From the NCBI RefSeq assembly GCF_900156345.1, contig NZ_FTPP01000001.1:1302001-1366000 (forward strand): a DNA stretch of 64,000 nucleotides, in the 5' to 3' direction. This DNA is from Pontibacter indicus (GTDB lineage Bacteria > Bacteroidota > Bacteroidia > Cytophagales > Hymenobacteraceae). Position 1 is the stretch's first letter. Each line of letters begins with the position of its first letter. The notes below the pieces were generated by a model. The model did not search any database. It was given only the letters and a program-made list of their open reading frames with translations, and was not told where the DNA came from. Shown here piece by piece: positions 43,278-52,386 of the stretch. Made by a program: the position numbers and the translations under genes.

Positions 43278-43909
43278 AGGGTCTGGAAGGTATAGCCCTG
43301 TGTGGTGAAGTGGTCTAAGAATCGGGGCAGGGCGTATTGCATGTTTCGCTGCGCCTTCAGGCTGTCGTGGAATACGATGATGCTACCGCTTTGGGTACAG
43401 CGGATGGATTCGCGCAGGCACTTCTCGGGACTCAGCGAGCGGTCATAGTCGTTGGTGAGCACGTCCCACATCACCAGTTCGTAGTTGGGTCGCAGGGCGG
43501 CTGCCTGTTTCGTGGTGATACGACCGTAGGGAGGTCGGAAAAGCTTCGGCTGTGCTGGATGAGGGTCGAGGCGTTCAAGCTCCTGCTGGCATTGCTGCAC
43601 GTTTTCAAGGTAGCGCTCCAGTAAGGTTTCCCAGCCGCGCAGGTGGTTGTGGGTATGATTCGCCAGCCGGTGCCCTTCCCTTAAAATCTGCTGGGCTATA
43701 CCTGCGTACTTCACCAGGTTATCGCCTACGGCAAAGAAAGTCGCTTTGGCCTTGTACTGTTCCAGTTGCTCCAGCACCCAGGGCGTCACCTCCGGTATAG
43801 GCCCATCGTCAAAAGTCAGGTATAACACCTTGCCCTGCGCCTGCCGCAACCAGGTATAGCCAGGCAAAAGTCTGCGAAGCAAGGCGGGAGTCTTGTAAAG
43901 GCGGAGCAT
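43274..43909 (-). CDS. Polysaccharide deacetylase
   Basis: A 211-residue NodB-type carbohydrate esterase 4. TFDDGP supplies the catalytic Asp pair, HTHNH the metal ligands and RPPYG the active-site Arg. It removes acetyl groups from N-acetyl sugars, probably in a surface glycan. It is first in a two-gene operon and is followed by the glycosyltransferase. The N-terminus lacks a clear signal peptide, so a cytosolic or membrane-associated site is open. Confidence 0.9.
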   Translation of the reverse strand: MLRLYKTPALLRRLLPGYTWLRQAQGKVLYLTFDDGPIPEVTPWVLEQLEQYKAKATFFAVGDNLVKYAGIAQQILREGHRLANHTHNHLRGWETLLERYLENVQQCQQELERLDPHPAQPKLFRPPYGRITTKQAAALRPNYELVMWDVLTNDYDRSLSPEKCLRESIRCTQSGSIIVFHDSLKAQRNMQYALPRFLDHFTTQGYTFQTL

Positions 43910-43961
43910 TTTTAGATTTGAAAATTGAGAAGATTTGAAAATTTGGAAATTAAGAAACTTG

Positions 43962-43993
43962 CAAAGTTACTAATGAAAAGCCTTCATCATCAA
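43962..43993 (-). promoter_or_regulatory. Promoter of the deacetylase-glycosyltransferase operon
   Basis: Minus strand: TTG (43993-43991), 21 bases, TAACTTTG (43969-43962), perfect -7. It lies 50 bases ahead of the deacetylase start, within DNA rich in TTTCAAATCT-type repeats. Confidence 0.6.
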
Positions 43994-44066
43994 TTTGTCA
44001 GTTTTCAATTTCTCTCCATTCCCACATTTTCAAATCTACACATTTTCAAGTTTCCAAATCTGAAAA

Positions 44067-45290
44067 CTACTTAAACCTGCACGAGAGCAGGGTGATGTCG
44101 TCGTTGAAGGATGAGTCCTCGTTGTAGAGGTTGATGGCGTTGAGCAGCTGCAGGTGCAGCATTTTGGAGCTCAGGAAGCGGTTCTTCTGCATGAAGCCAA
44201 TCGTGCCAGCAATACCGAACTCCGACTCGTCCTCGTCAAACACCTCGGTCAGGCCGTCGGTATAGCAGAGCAGCACCGCATCGTGCGGCACGTGGATCTT
44301 GCCCACGTTCATAAAAGGCAGCACATCGAACACGCCCAGCATGGTGCAACCGTCGTTGAGCAGGTCGTAGGTGTTGTTCTTGTAGAGCAGGATTGGGGCA
44401 TCATGACCGGCATTCACATAGCTCAACTCGCGCGTGCTGCGATTAAATATGGCTACAAAAGTCGTGATGAACTTCTCGGCGATCGCATTGCGGTAGATCA
44501 GGTGATTGAGCTCAGACACCACAGTGTTCAGATCGGCCGTCTGGCGCAGAATGGTGCGCAATCCGGCCTGAAAATTCGACATCAGCAACGAAGCAGGTAC
44601 CCCCTTGCCCGACACGTCGGCCACGCAGAACAGGAACTGGTCTTTGTCGATCTCGACAAAATCGTAGTAGTCGCCGCCAATGGACGAGTGTGGAATGTAG
44701 CTGGCATGGATGGCCACGTCTTTGTCGTTCGGCAGGCTTTTCGGGAACAGCATGGACTGCACCTCGCGGGCAATCTCGATCTCCTTGCGGATAGCCTCTT
44801 GTGCCAAGCGCTGACGGGCCATGCGGTGGTTTTCAATCGCCACGAGCATGATGTTACTCACCGTCTGCACAAAGTTGAGCGCCTCAATATTAGTATAGTA
44901 GGGCTGAATTTTTCCTATCATCACAAAAGCGAGCACTTTGCCATTGTGCAGAATCGGGATCACGATCTCGAAATTGCGCCACTTCTTGTCCACGCTCAGC
45001 TTCGAGATGCGGGTGATTTCCTTCAGTTCGAGAATGGCTTCGGGGAGGTGCTGCTTGGCGGGTTCGAGGTCGGAGCCGAAGCTTACTTTGCAGTCCCACT
45101 TCTCGTCGTGCACAAACAGGGCCAGGCGGTTGATCTGCAACTGGGCCAGCAGCGTGAAGCGGTATATTTTGTAGAGCGCCTCTTCGGGCAGGTTGTCGTT
45201 AATCGCCTGCGTGATTTCCAACAAGGCCGATAATTCCAGCTTTTTGAGGTTTAACTCTTGCTGTATGTTCGGAGCAACTATATCAGGCAT
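44067..45290 (-). CDS. GAF-SpoIIE serine phosphatase (RsbU-like)
   Basis: A 407-residue protein with a GAF domain (about 20-155), a short coiled coil (about 160-185) and a PP2C/SpoIIE phosphatase domain (about 195-407). Metal ligands lie in GGDYYDF and ADVSGKGVPASLLM, with LCYTDGLTE late. It would dephosphorylate an anti-anti-sigma factor or similar partner. No sigma-factor or anti-sigma gene is adjacent. The GAF domain may sense a small ligand. Confidence 0.9.
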   Translation of the reverse strand: MPDIVAPNIQQELNLKKLELSALLEITQAINDNLPEEALYKIYRFTLLAQLQINRLALFVHDEKWDCKVSFGSDLEPAKQHLPEAILELKEITRISKLSVDKKWRNFEIVIPILHNGKVLAFVMIGKIQPYYTNIEALNFVQTVSNIMLVAIENHRMARQRLAQEAIRKEIEIAREVQSMLFPKSLPNDKDVAIHASYIPHSSIGGDYYDFVEIDKDQFLFCVADVSGKGVPASLLMSNFQAGLRTILRQTADLNTVVSELNHLIYRNAIAEKFITTFVAIFNRSTRELSYVNAGHDAPILLYKNNTYDLLNDGCTMLGVFDVLPFMNVGKIHVPHDAVLLCYTDGLTEVFDEDESEFGIAGTIGFMQKNRFLSSKMLHLQLLNAINLYNEDSSFNDDITLLSCRFK

Positions 45291-45347
45291 TCGGTTTCAT
45301 AGTTTAGGTTGGCGAAAAATCCGCACTTGGGGACTCTTCTCTCCAGT

Positions 45348-45368
45348 TATACCTGTCACGCAGGTATA
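45348..45368. repeat. TATACCTG inverted pair
   Basis: TATACCTG at 45348-45355 and CAGGTATA at 45361-45368 are head-to-head with five bases between. Another palindrome on the genome motif. Confidence 0.8.
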
Positions 45369-45508
45369 GACCGTGTAAATTTACAAAAAATCAGTCGCAT
45401 TCTTTGCCAACCCTCCAATTCCTTTGAAATAATACGTATTCCTCGCATGCGTTTACTTGCAACTACGTAGGTCGGCTACTTGTTCATAGCTGCCGTAAAA
45501 ATATCCTC

Positions 45509-45766
45509 TCAAATAGAATTATGCACCACCAGACCGGCTTTGGTAGCCAGGTAGAAGTAGTGCTGGCAGTGCGTTCCGAAGGTTGCCTCGTCGTATTCGT
45601 GCTCGGTATCCGGATCGGGGTAGAGGATCCGGATATAACCCTTGGTGATCAGGTCGCGCAGGGCGGCGCAGAGTTCCTGGTCGGTAAGGGCGCTGGTGCT
45701 TTTCAGGTCAGGGTAGGACGTCACAAAATAGAGCTCGTCCATGATGGCAAATTCATTCTCAGTCAT
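45509..45766 (-). CDS. Small conserved hypothetical protein
   Basis: An 85-residue acidic protein with an LTDQELCAALRDLITKGYIRI stretch that reads like a winged-helix-type helix pair, then HYFYLATKAGLVVHN. No signal peptide. It overlaps the preceding glycosyltransferase gene by 8 bases and ends the three-gene minus-strand operon with a flippase-like protein. Winged-helix nature is inferred from the helix-turn-wing pattern only. Confidence 0.6.
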   Translation of the reverse strand: MTENEFAIMDELYFVTSYPDLKSTSALTDQELCAALRDLITKGYIRILYPDPDTEHEYDEATFGTHCQHYFYLATKAGLVVHNSI

Positions 45767-46898
45767 GGTTACGGATAGTTCGGCCTTTCCAGGTATAGCG
45801 ACCCGAAAGACCCATGATGGCGGTATATAGTACGTAAGGAATGTAAACTAGCTGCAACGGAAGCATAAAAATCAGCTCACGACGCTGCTGCATGAAAGTC
45901 AGGACACGATTTAAGAACAGAAAATCGATGAGAAACTTGGCCGCGTAGGCCGCTAGAAATGTCCAGCCCGGGAGCCAGCCCAGCAGCACGGCAGGTATAG
46001 CCAGGAAAAGCAGCAGGTTGACGGCGAACACACTCAGGGCCACTAGCTTAACCGACAGACTTTGGTAGCTCCGCCACTTGCTCGCCCACCGCACCCGCTG
46101 TGCGATAAAACTGCTGATAGTCTTGCGCGCTTCGGTATACACAATGGCAGCCGGGTGTTTCAAAAAGGCGATGCGTTCCGGGTATAGCTCGTTTACCTTG
46201 TGCAGCAAGAACTCATCGTCGCCGCTGGCAATGCCCTCGTTTCCGGCAAAGCCATCTACTTCTTCAAACACCTGCCGGGTATAGGCCAGGTTGGCACCAT
46301 TGCACATATTGGGTTGCCGCAACCCGATGGAGGCCCCTCCAACCCCGATCAAAGAAGCGAACTCAACCAGCTGCATGCGCTCCAGCAAGGTATGGGTGTT
46401 GTGGAAACTGACAGGTCCTGAAATGAAAACTGCCTGACGTGTTTCGTAGGTATAGGCGAAGTGCAGGAGCCAGTCAGGTTGCACGCGGCAGTCGCCATCT
46501 GTAAAGACCAGCAACTCGCCACTGGCTTGTGCTATACCTTGTTTGATGGCGACTTTCTTGCCGGTAGCATTCGTGTGGTCAGCCAGCCGGATCAGCTGCA
46601 GCGGAAGCCGGGTCTCAGGTATAAGATCCTGTACAAGCCGGTCGGTGCCGTCTTCTGAGTGGTCGTCCACCACCAGCACTTCAAAGAGTGCAGCCGGGTA
46701 GCTTTGTTTTTCCAGATCGCCGAGTAAAGTAAGTACCTGCTGCGCTTCGTTCCGGACAGGAATGATGACGGTGAGCCTGGTGGCAGGTATAAACCCGGCA
46801 GGTATAGCAAGTATAGGCAGGCGCTTCCAGGCGTACAGACAGCGCAGGATGATCCAGGTATAGGCGACTAACGAAAGAAGCAACAGCAGCGTAAACAT
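45759..46898 (-). CDS. Family 2 glycosyltransferase
   Basis: A 379-residue membrane glycosyltransferase beginning MFTLLLLLSLVAYTWI. GT-A motifs VVDDHSEDGTDR and FTDGDCRVQPDW are visible and two or three helices follow near the C-terminus. The start at 46898 shares one base with the stop of the flippase gene (TGATG), so the two are coupled; an in-frame start at 46985 lies inside the flippase gene. It probably builds a lipid-linked or surface glycan handled by its neighbour. Confidence 0.87.
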   Translation of the reverse strand: MFTLLLLLSLVAYTWIILRCLYAWKRLPILAIPAGFIPATRLTVIIPVRNEAQQVLTLLGDLEKQSYPAALFEVLVVDDHSEDGTDRLVQDLIPETRLPLQLIRLADHTNATGKKVAIKQGIAQASGELLVFTDGDCRVQPDWLLHFAYTYETRQAVFISGPVSFHNTHTLLERMQLVEFASLIGVGGASIGLRQPNMCNGANLAYTRQVFEEVDGFAGNEGIASGDDEFLLHKVNELYPERIAFLKHPAAIVYTEARKTISSFIAQRVRWASKWRSYQSLSVKLVALSVFAVNLLLFLAIPAVLLGWLPGWTFLAAYAAKFLIDFLFLNRVLTFMQQRRELIFMLPLQLVYIPYVLYTAIMGLSGRYTWKGRTIRNHD

Positions 46899-47887
46899 CA
46901 AGCACTTCCTCCTCTCCTGCCCAGTTTCAGGCGCAACACAAAAAACAAACCGACCGCGCTTGGCACCACGATGTTGAGCAGCCACAAACTCAGGCTGGCG
47001 CTCAGCACCTGCAGGCGCTCCTGCCCCAGCAAACTGAACACATACATGGCGGACAGCTCCCGCATGCCCAGATCCGAGAGTAGCGACACCGAAGGCACCA
47101 CCGACTTCAGAAAGAACGTAGTCGACACGCCGCTGACGTACTCCACCGGGCTCAGCCGCACCTCAAACAAAAAGAGCAACAGCACAAACTGAAGCAGAAA
47201 CACAAAGTAACGCAGCAGCGAAAGCATCAGCACCCGGTTCACATCCCCGAAGGTATAGCGCCCCATCACCGCCAGGTATTTCGTGAATTTACGCAAGGGT
47301 CTGACCGCTGCTACCAGCGCCACCAGGGCGCGCGCATTGAAAAGCAGCAGCAGCATGCTTGCATTGAGCACGAGCAGCAGAAAAAACACACTCAGACAGA
47401 CGCCCGGATACTCCTGCCAGTAAAGCAAAAGCGCAAAATAAAGTACACCCAGCGAACCGACCAGCACCGTGGCCACCAGCTGACAAAACCTGCCGATAAA
47501 GACGGCGCCTATACCTTCCAAACGTTCTTTGCTTTTGAGCTCGAGCACGCGACCAGCATAGTCGCCGAGGCGGTTGGGGGTGATGAAGCCGAGCGTGAGC
47601 CCGACCATGACGGCGCGAAAGGCCCGCAGGTATGAGATACGCTCCAGTTTCTGCCCCAGGACCTGCCATTTCCACGCCTCGAGTCCCCAGTTGGCAGGTA
47701 TGAGCAGCGCGCTCAGGATCAGTAGAAAAGTATAATCGCTTTGACGGGCGGATTGGAGTATGGCCTGCCAGGAGAGCAGCGTATCGGGGGCCGTAAAGAT
47801 GGCCAGGTATAGAAAATAGAAGGTGAGCAGCACCACGACAACTTTGCCGGAAACTAAAAGGAACCTTCTGTTGCGGGTAATGTTCAA
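46898..47887 (-). CDS. Flippase-like (lysylphosphatidylglycerol synthase TM) protein
   Basis: A 329-residue membrane protein with about eight helices of the UPF0104/LPG_synthase_TM family (PF03706), with the conserved stretch TPNRLGDYAGRVLELK near 98-113. Family members transfer amino acids to lipid or move lipid-linked sugars. The C-terminal aminoacyl-transfer domain of MprF is absent. It leads an operon with a glycosyltransferase, which favours a lipid-sugar role. 25 bases separate it from ruvC on the other strand. Confidence 0.87.
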   Translation of the reverse strand: MNITRNRRFLLVSGKVVVVLLTFYFLYLAIFTAPDTLLSWQAILQSARQSDYTFLLILSALLIPANWGLEAWKWQVLGQKLERISYLRAFRAVMVGLTLGFITPNRLGDYAGRVLELKSKERLEGIGAVFIGRFCQLVATVLVGSLGVLYFALLLYWQEYPGVCLSVFFLLLVLNASMLLLLFNARALVALVAAVRPLRKFTKYLAVMGRYTFGDVNRVLMLSLLRYFVFLLQFVLLLFLFEVRLSPVEYVSGVSTTFFLKSVVPSVSLLSDLGMRELSAMYVFSLLGQERLQVLSASLSLWLLNIVVPSAVGLFFVLRLKLGRRGGSA

Positions 47888-47912
47888 GATATTGTCTTAA
47901 ATTGCGGCTCTT

Positions 47913-48479
47913 ATGGTTTACTCTTCTACCCTCCCACCCAACAAATTAATTCTTGGCATCGACCCCGGCACGCAAGTCATGGGCTATGGCCTGATTGAAG
48001 TAACCGGATCGAAGGTAAAGGTAGTGCAGTATGGCGTTATTCACCTCAAAAGCTACAGCAACCACGCCATCAAGTTAAAGAAAATTTTTGACCGCATGAT
48101 ACAGCTCATCGACGAATACCTGCCCGACGAGCTGGCCATCGAGTCGCCCTTCTTTGGCGTGAACGTGCAGAGTATGCTCAAACTCGGTCGCGCACAGGGA
48201 GTTGCCATTGCCGCCGCCCTCTCCCGCGACATCCCCTACGTGGAGTACGCCCCCAAAAAAGTAAAGCAGTCGGTAACCGGAAACGGCAACGCCTCCAAAG
48301 AGCAGGTGGCCAGCATGCTGGTGCAGATCCTCAAAATACAGCCCGACCCGAAAATGTTCGACGCCACCGACGCCCTGTCCGTGGCTCTTTGCCACCACTA
48401 CCAAAAAGGCAACAACGCCAAAAAAGGCGCCAACTCCTGGAAAGCCTTCCTGACGGAGAACCCCGAGAGGCAAGTGTAG
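47913..48479 (+). CDS. ruvC: Crossover junction endonuclease RuvC
   Basis: A 188-residue Holliday-junction resolvase. Catalytic acids are D17 (LGIDPGTQVMG), Glu in LAIESPFFG and the pair in DATDALSVALCHH. Motif spacing and length (about 170-190) fit the family. It cuts four-way DNA junctions as the RuvABC endonuclease. The gene is divergent from the flippase operon and single; ruvA and ruvB are elsewhere. Confidence 0.95.
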   Translation: MVYSSTLPPNKLILGIDPGTQVMGYGLIEVTGSKVKVVQYGVIHLKSYSNHAIKLKKIFDRMIQLIDEYLPDELAIESPFFGVNVQSMLKLGRAQGVAIAAALSRDIPYVEYAPKKVKQSVTGNGNASKEQVASMLVQILKIQPDPKMFDATDALSVALCHHYQKGNNAKKGANSWKAFLTENPERQV

Positions 48480-49265
48480 AAATTTGGGAGTTGAATGGTT
48501 GATTGTTCATTGCTGATTGTTTAATTATTAAATCGATCTGTAGGGACAGGTCGCGACCTCTCCGAATCGTGCATCGTTCCAGCTTTGCCCCCGCTCGCGT
48601 TCCGCGAGTGTGATCTATCGGGCGGACTCTGGCCGCTTTTTCAATTATTCTTTCGGACATCCATGTTCGAAGACTTTATTAAGGCCCGCCAATCCCATGT
48701 GCAGGGAATGGCCATATCGCCGCGTGCCGATTGCGTTATCTAACATGCGGGGACAAGGATTTCCCCGTCAGAAATACTTTCGGACACGGATGTTCGAAAG
48801 AGCTTATTCCAATTGAAGGCAATGCACCGCTATTCCTGTGCGAATCGTGTACCTTAATCCCCTCTTGGGAGGGATGGGTTAATCATGCATAAACAACAAT
48901 TTAACCATCAACAATTTAACCTCTAGCCCCTCAACACAGGAAGAGATAGCTTAATCGTGCACCAAACAATCAACAATTAGCAATTAACCATTCAACCGCC
49001 TCCAATAAGTATAAGCTTTTGAAAATATTTAGCAGTTTTGTAAAAATTCGCTTCTATCTTTCGTAAGGCTTATAAGCTTGCCTGATGCCTTTCCGGAAGC
49101 TAAACTGTATCAGCCTGCTAACAGGTAGAGGACCTGCCGAAAACAAAGTTTAAACATGTTTTTGCTGGTGCGGTTAAATTTAGCGTCAGGCATATTCTTA
49201 AAATTAAGTTATTTTTGCCGCTGCTTTGCCAAAGGCATTGTATAGGTGAATCCTAAACAGCATAA
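48480..49265. other. Repeat-rich intergenic region
   Basis: A 786-base gap without a convincing gene. It carries dispersed repeats at 48539-48573 and 48841-48890, two near-identical copies of CTTTCGGACAT/CCATGTTCGAA at 48650-48670 and 48778-48799, and degenerate AACAATTAGCAATTAACC units. A short open frame at 48610-48816 lacks any coding signature. Confidence 0.6.
49210..49217 (+). promoter_or_regulatory. Candidate -7 element of the mla operon
   Basis: TATTTTTG matches TAnnTTTG and lies 48 bases before mlaE. No good -33 partner is visible. Confidence 0.35.
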
Positions 49266-50084
49266 ATGGATTTAGACAGAAATAAACCGGGAGCAGCTCC
49301 AGCCCGGCGCAGGTACGTAACAACTCGCAGGCTCGACAGAATATTTGTGGAGCTGGCGAATGTGTACCGTTTCAATGCGCGGTTTTTCAAGGAGATGTGG
49401 TTCCCGCCCTACGAGTTCAAGGAGATCATCAAGCAGTGCTACGAAATTGGGGTGCGCTCTCTCCCGCTGATCTCGCTCACAGGCTTTATCATCGGTATTG
49501 TATTTACGAACCAGTCGCGTCCTTCCCTGGCCGATTTTGGTGCGACCTCTCTCCTGCCCGCCCTTATTTCCGTGGCCATCATCCGGGCCATCGGTCCGCT
49601 GGTAACGGCGCTTATTGCGGCCGGCCGGGTGGGCTCAGCCATCGGGGCCGAGCTGGGCTCCATGCGCGTGACCGAGCAGATTGACGCCATGGAGGTATCG
49701 GCCACCAACCCGTTTAAGTTCCTGGTGGTGAGCCGGGTGCTGGCCTCGACCCTGATGATTCCGGCGCTCACGATGTACACCACGCTCGTGTCGCTGCTGG
49801 GCGGCTACCTGAACGTGCACCAGAACGAACTGACCTCGCTGAGCGTCTTCTTCTACCAGGTTTTTGACGCCATCACCTTCCTGGACATCGTCGCCTCTTC
49901 GGTTAAGTCCGTCATCTTTGGTTATACCATTGGCATGGTGGGCTGCTACAAAGGGTATAACTCTTCTAAAGGAACGGAGGGTGTGGGCAAGGCGGCCAAC
50001 TCGTCGGTGGTGACGGCCATGTTCCTTATCTTTATCGAGGAATTGCTCATCATGCAGGTAATTAACGCAATCAGAGCTTTTTAA
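49266..50084 (+). CDS. mlaE: MlaE-type lipid ABC permease
   Basis: A 272-residue permease with about five membrane helices (about 65-270) and the family loop GSMRVTEQIDAMEVSATNP near 135-155. It is the membrane core of an Mla-type phospholipid transporter that keeps the outer membrane lipid asymmetric. It overlaps mlaF by one base (TAATG). The operon ends with an MlaD-type protein; MlaB and MlaC are not present, as usual in Bacteroidota. Confidence 0.9.
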   Translation: MDLDRNKPGAAPARRRYVTTRRLDRIFVELANVYRFNARFFKEMWFPPYEFKEIIKQCYEIGVRSLPLISLTGFIIGIVFTNQSRPSLADFGATSLLPALISVAIIRAIGPLVTALIAAGRVGSAIGAELGSMRVTEQIDAMEVSATNPFKFLVVSRVLASTLMIPALTMYTTLVSLLGGYLNVHQNELTSLSVFFYQVFDAITFLDIVASSVKSVIFGYTIGMVGCYKGYNSSKGTEGVGKAANSSVVTAMFLIFIEELLIMQVINAIRAF

Positions 50085-50863
50085 TGGAGGCAAAAAAAAT
50101 AAACCCTAACATCGATAGAAGCGAGAAAGTGATTTCTATCCGGGGCCTCAAAAAAGCATTCGACGATTTTGAGGTACTCCGAGGCGTGGACCTGGACCTG
50201 TACAAAGGTGAAAACCTGGTGGTGCTTGGCCGCTCCGGAACGGGCAAGTCGGTGTTGATCAAGATCATCTCCGGTCTGCTACAGGCCGACGAAGGCTCGG
50301 TAAACGTGCTGGGTGAGGAAGTAGGCAGCCTCAAGCCACGTGAAATGGATGCGCTCCGGCTCCGAATCGGCTTTTCGTTTCAGAACAGCGCCTTGTACGA
50401 CAGTATGACCGTGCGCGAGAACCTGGAGTTTCCACTGATCCGTCACGCCAAGCACATGACTGAAGCCGAGCGGGAAGACACGATTCAGTATGTGCTGGAA
50501 GCCGTGGGGCTCTTGCAGGCGATCAACCAGATGCCGTCCGAACTGTCGGGCGGTCAGCGCAAACGCATTGGCATTGCCCGCACCCTAATCCTAAAACCGG
50601 ACATCATGCTGTACGATGAACCCACCGCCGGCCTCGACCCGATTACGTGTATCGAGATCAACAGCCTGATCAATGAAGTACAGGAGAAATTCAACACCTC
50701 CTCTATCATCATTACCCACGACCTTACCTGTGCCCGCGCCGTAGGAGACAGGGTAGTGATGCTGCTCGACGGACAGTTCCAGCGCGAAGGCACATTTGAA
50801 GAAGTGTTCGAAAGCAACGACGAGCGCGTACAATCTTTTTATAACTACAACTTTATAGACTAG
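50084..50863 (+). CDS. mlaF: MlaF-type ABC ATPase
   Basis: A 259-residue ATPase: Walker A GRSGTGKS near 47-54, Q loop, signature LSGGQRKR near 149-156, Walker B with LYDEPTAGLDP and the H loop ITHDL. It powers the lipid transporter formed with MlaE and MlaD. It overlaps mlaE at its start and abuts mlaD (one spare base), so the three are co-translated. Confidence 0.92.
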   Translation: MEAKKINPNIDRSEKVISIRGLKKAFDDFEVLRGVDLDLYKGENLVVLGRSGTGKSVLIKIISGLLQADEGSVNVLGEEVGSLKPREMDALRLRIGFSFQNSALYDSMTVRENLEFPLIRHAKHMTEAEREDTIQYVLEAVGLLQAINQMPSELSGGQRKRIGIARTLILKPDIMLYDEPTAGLDPITCIEINSLINEVQEKFNTSSIIITHDLTCARAVGDRVVMLLDGQFQREGTFEEVFESNDERVQSFYNYNFID

Positions 50864-51916
50864 ATGAGTTCTGCAGATAATAAACGCACAGTTATAGTTG
50901 GTATTTTCACGTTCCTGGCGATCGTGATTCTGGTGGTCGGTATATTCACGCTGGCCGGCCAGCAAAAGCGCCTGATCCAAACAGTTACCCTGACCGCCAT
51001 ATTTGACGACGTGGCCGGCTTACGAACCGGTAACAATGTCTGGTTTTCAGGTGTAAAGGTCGGTACCATCAAGTCCATTAACCTGTACGGCGACTCTCAG
51101 GTAGAGGTAGTGATGAACATTGAAGAGAAGGTGCAGCAGTTCATCCGCAAAAACGCCTCGGCCCGCATCAGCTCCGAAAGCTTCATCGGCAACAAAAACA
51201 TCGTGATTGACGGCGGCACCCAGTCGGCAGCGCCCGTGGAGGACGGCGACAGAATTGCAGCCGTGAGCCCGCTTAACACCGATGACCTGATGGAAAAGCT
51301 ACAGCAGAACAACGAGAACCTGGTTGCCATCACCGGAGATTTCAAGCAACTTACCTCGCGTCTGGTGAAAGGTGAAGGAACCGTGGGCGCCCTCCTCACC
51401 GACACGACCATGGCTCAGGACTTCCGCAACATGGTGGACAACCTGCAGCGTACGTCACAGAGTACTGTCAGCGCTTCCCGTTCCCTGTCGGCCTTCACCA
51501 ACAAGCTCAACTCATCTGACGGCCTGGCCAACCAGCTCGTGACCGACAAAGAGGTGTTCCAACAGCTGAAAAACTCGATGACACAATTGGAGGAGGCCAC
51601 TGCTTCCGCCTCAGAAATAACAGAGAATTTGCGTACGGCTACCAGCCAGCTCAATAACAGCGATGGTGCCGTAGGCGTGCTACTCAACGACCAGCAGTTT
51701 GCACGGCAGTTGCAGAGCACCATGCAGAACCTGGAAACCGGCACCAAAAAGCTCGACCAAAACATGGAGGCCCTGCAAAACAACTTCCTGCTGAGAGGAT
51801 TTTTCAGAAAGCAGGCAAAGGAACAGGCCAAGCAACAGCAAAACCAGCCTACGCAGCAGACCGTCCAGCCAAAGGACTCAATCGAATTTAAGCCTTCGAT
51901 CTTACGGAGCAATTAA
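50864..51916 (+). CDS. mlaD: MlaD-type MCE domain protein
   Basis: A 350-residue protein with an N-terminal helix (about 10-28) and one MCE domain (about 35-120; DDVAGLRTGNNVWFSGVKVG). A long coiled-coil tail (about 150-320) extends into the periplasm and ends in a Gln-rich segment. It forms the lipid-binding ring of the transporter. The long tail is typical of Bacteroidota MlaD homologues and differs from E. coli. Terminator follows at 51920. Confidence 0.88.
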   Translation: MSSADNKRTVIVGIFTFLAIVILVVGIFTLAGQQKRLIQTVTLTAIFDDVAGLRTGNNVWFSGVKVGTIKSINLYGDSQVEVVMNIEEKVQQFIRKNASARISSESFIGNKNIVIDGGTQSAAPVEDGDRIAAVSPLNTDDLMEKLQQNNENLVAITGDFKQLTSRLVKGEGTVGALLTDTTMAQDFRNMVDNLQRTSQSTVSASRSLSAFTNKLNSSDGLANQLVTDKEVFQQLKNSMTQLEEATASASEITENLRTATSQLNNSDGAVGVLLNDQQFARQLQSTMQNLETGTKKLDQNMEALQNNFLLRGFFRKQAKEQAKQQQNQPTQQTVQPKDSIEFKPSILRSN

Positions 51917-51919
51917 AAC

Positions 51920-51954
51920 AAAAAGGGGCGCATCTCGAAGATGCGCCCCTTTTT
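51920..51954. terminator. Terminator of the mla operon
   Basis: Perfect 16-base arms 51920-51935 and 51939-51954 with loop CGA, ending in a T run; bidirectional by symmetry. Confidence 0.9.
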
Positions 51955-51963
51955 ATTGAGCTC

Positions 51964-51983
51964 TAAGGTATAGCTATACCTTA
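51964..51983. repeat. 20-bp perfect palindrome on GGTATAGCTATACC
   Basis: TAAGGTATAGCTATACCTTA is a perfect 20-base palindrome of two head-to-head genome motifs, and it includes the stop codon of the HIT gene (51983-51981). Confidence 0.9.
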
Positions 51984-52382
51984 CAGTGTTTCGTATACTT
52001 TCCGAATCTTCTCGGCTATTTCTTCAAACTCCTCCTTGCTGAACTTTTGCTTGTTGGCAAAGTTCATATCCGCCATTTTGTTCAGCGGAATCAGGTGTAC
52101 GTGTGCGTGGGGCACTTCCAGACCTACCACTGCCACGCCGATTCGCTTGCAGGGCACCGCCTTTTCTACGGCAGCGGCCACTTTTTTGGCAAAAGCCATT
52201 AAACCCAGGTATAGCGCATCATCCAGATCAAACAGGTAGTCGATCTGTTGCTTAGGTATAACGAGCGTATGGCCTTTTGTTGTCGGGAACACGTCCAGAA
52301 AAGCCAGGTAGCGATCATCCTCGGCTATCTTGTAGGCAGGAATCTCGCCATTTACAATTTTAGTGAAGATTGACGGCTCCAT
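51981..52382 (-). CDS. HIT-family nucleotide-binding protein
   Basis: A 133-residue histidine triad protein with catalytic HAHVHLIPL near 92-100 and the opening SIFTKIVNGEIPAYKI. It hydrolyses AMP-lysine-type or dinucleoside substrates. The start at MEPSIFTK follows the family length; a longer frame to 52457 would run into greA. It begins 4 bases after the greA stop, so it is the second gene of the greA transcript. Confidence 0.92.
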   Translation of the reverse strand: MEPSIFTKIVNGEIPAYKIAEDDRYLAFLDVFPTTKGHTLVIPKQQIDYLFDLDDALYLGLMAFAKKVAAAVEKAVPCKRIGVAVVGLEVPHAHVHLIPLNKMADMNFANKQKFSKEEFEEIAEKIRKVYETL

Positions 52383-52386
52383 ACGC

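Noticed and set aside
48610..48816. 68-codon frame in the repeat region after ruvC
   Set aside because: It runs through repeated TTCGGACA/TGTTCGAA units and has no coding signature.
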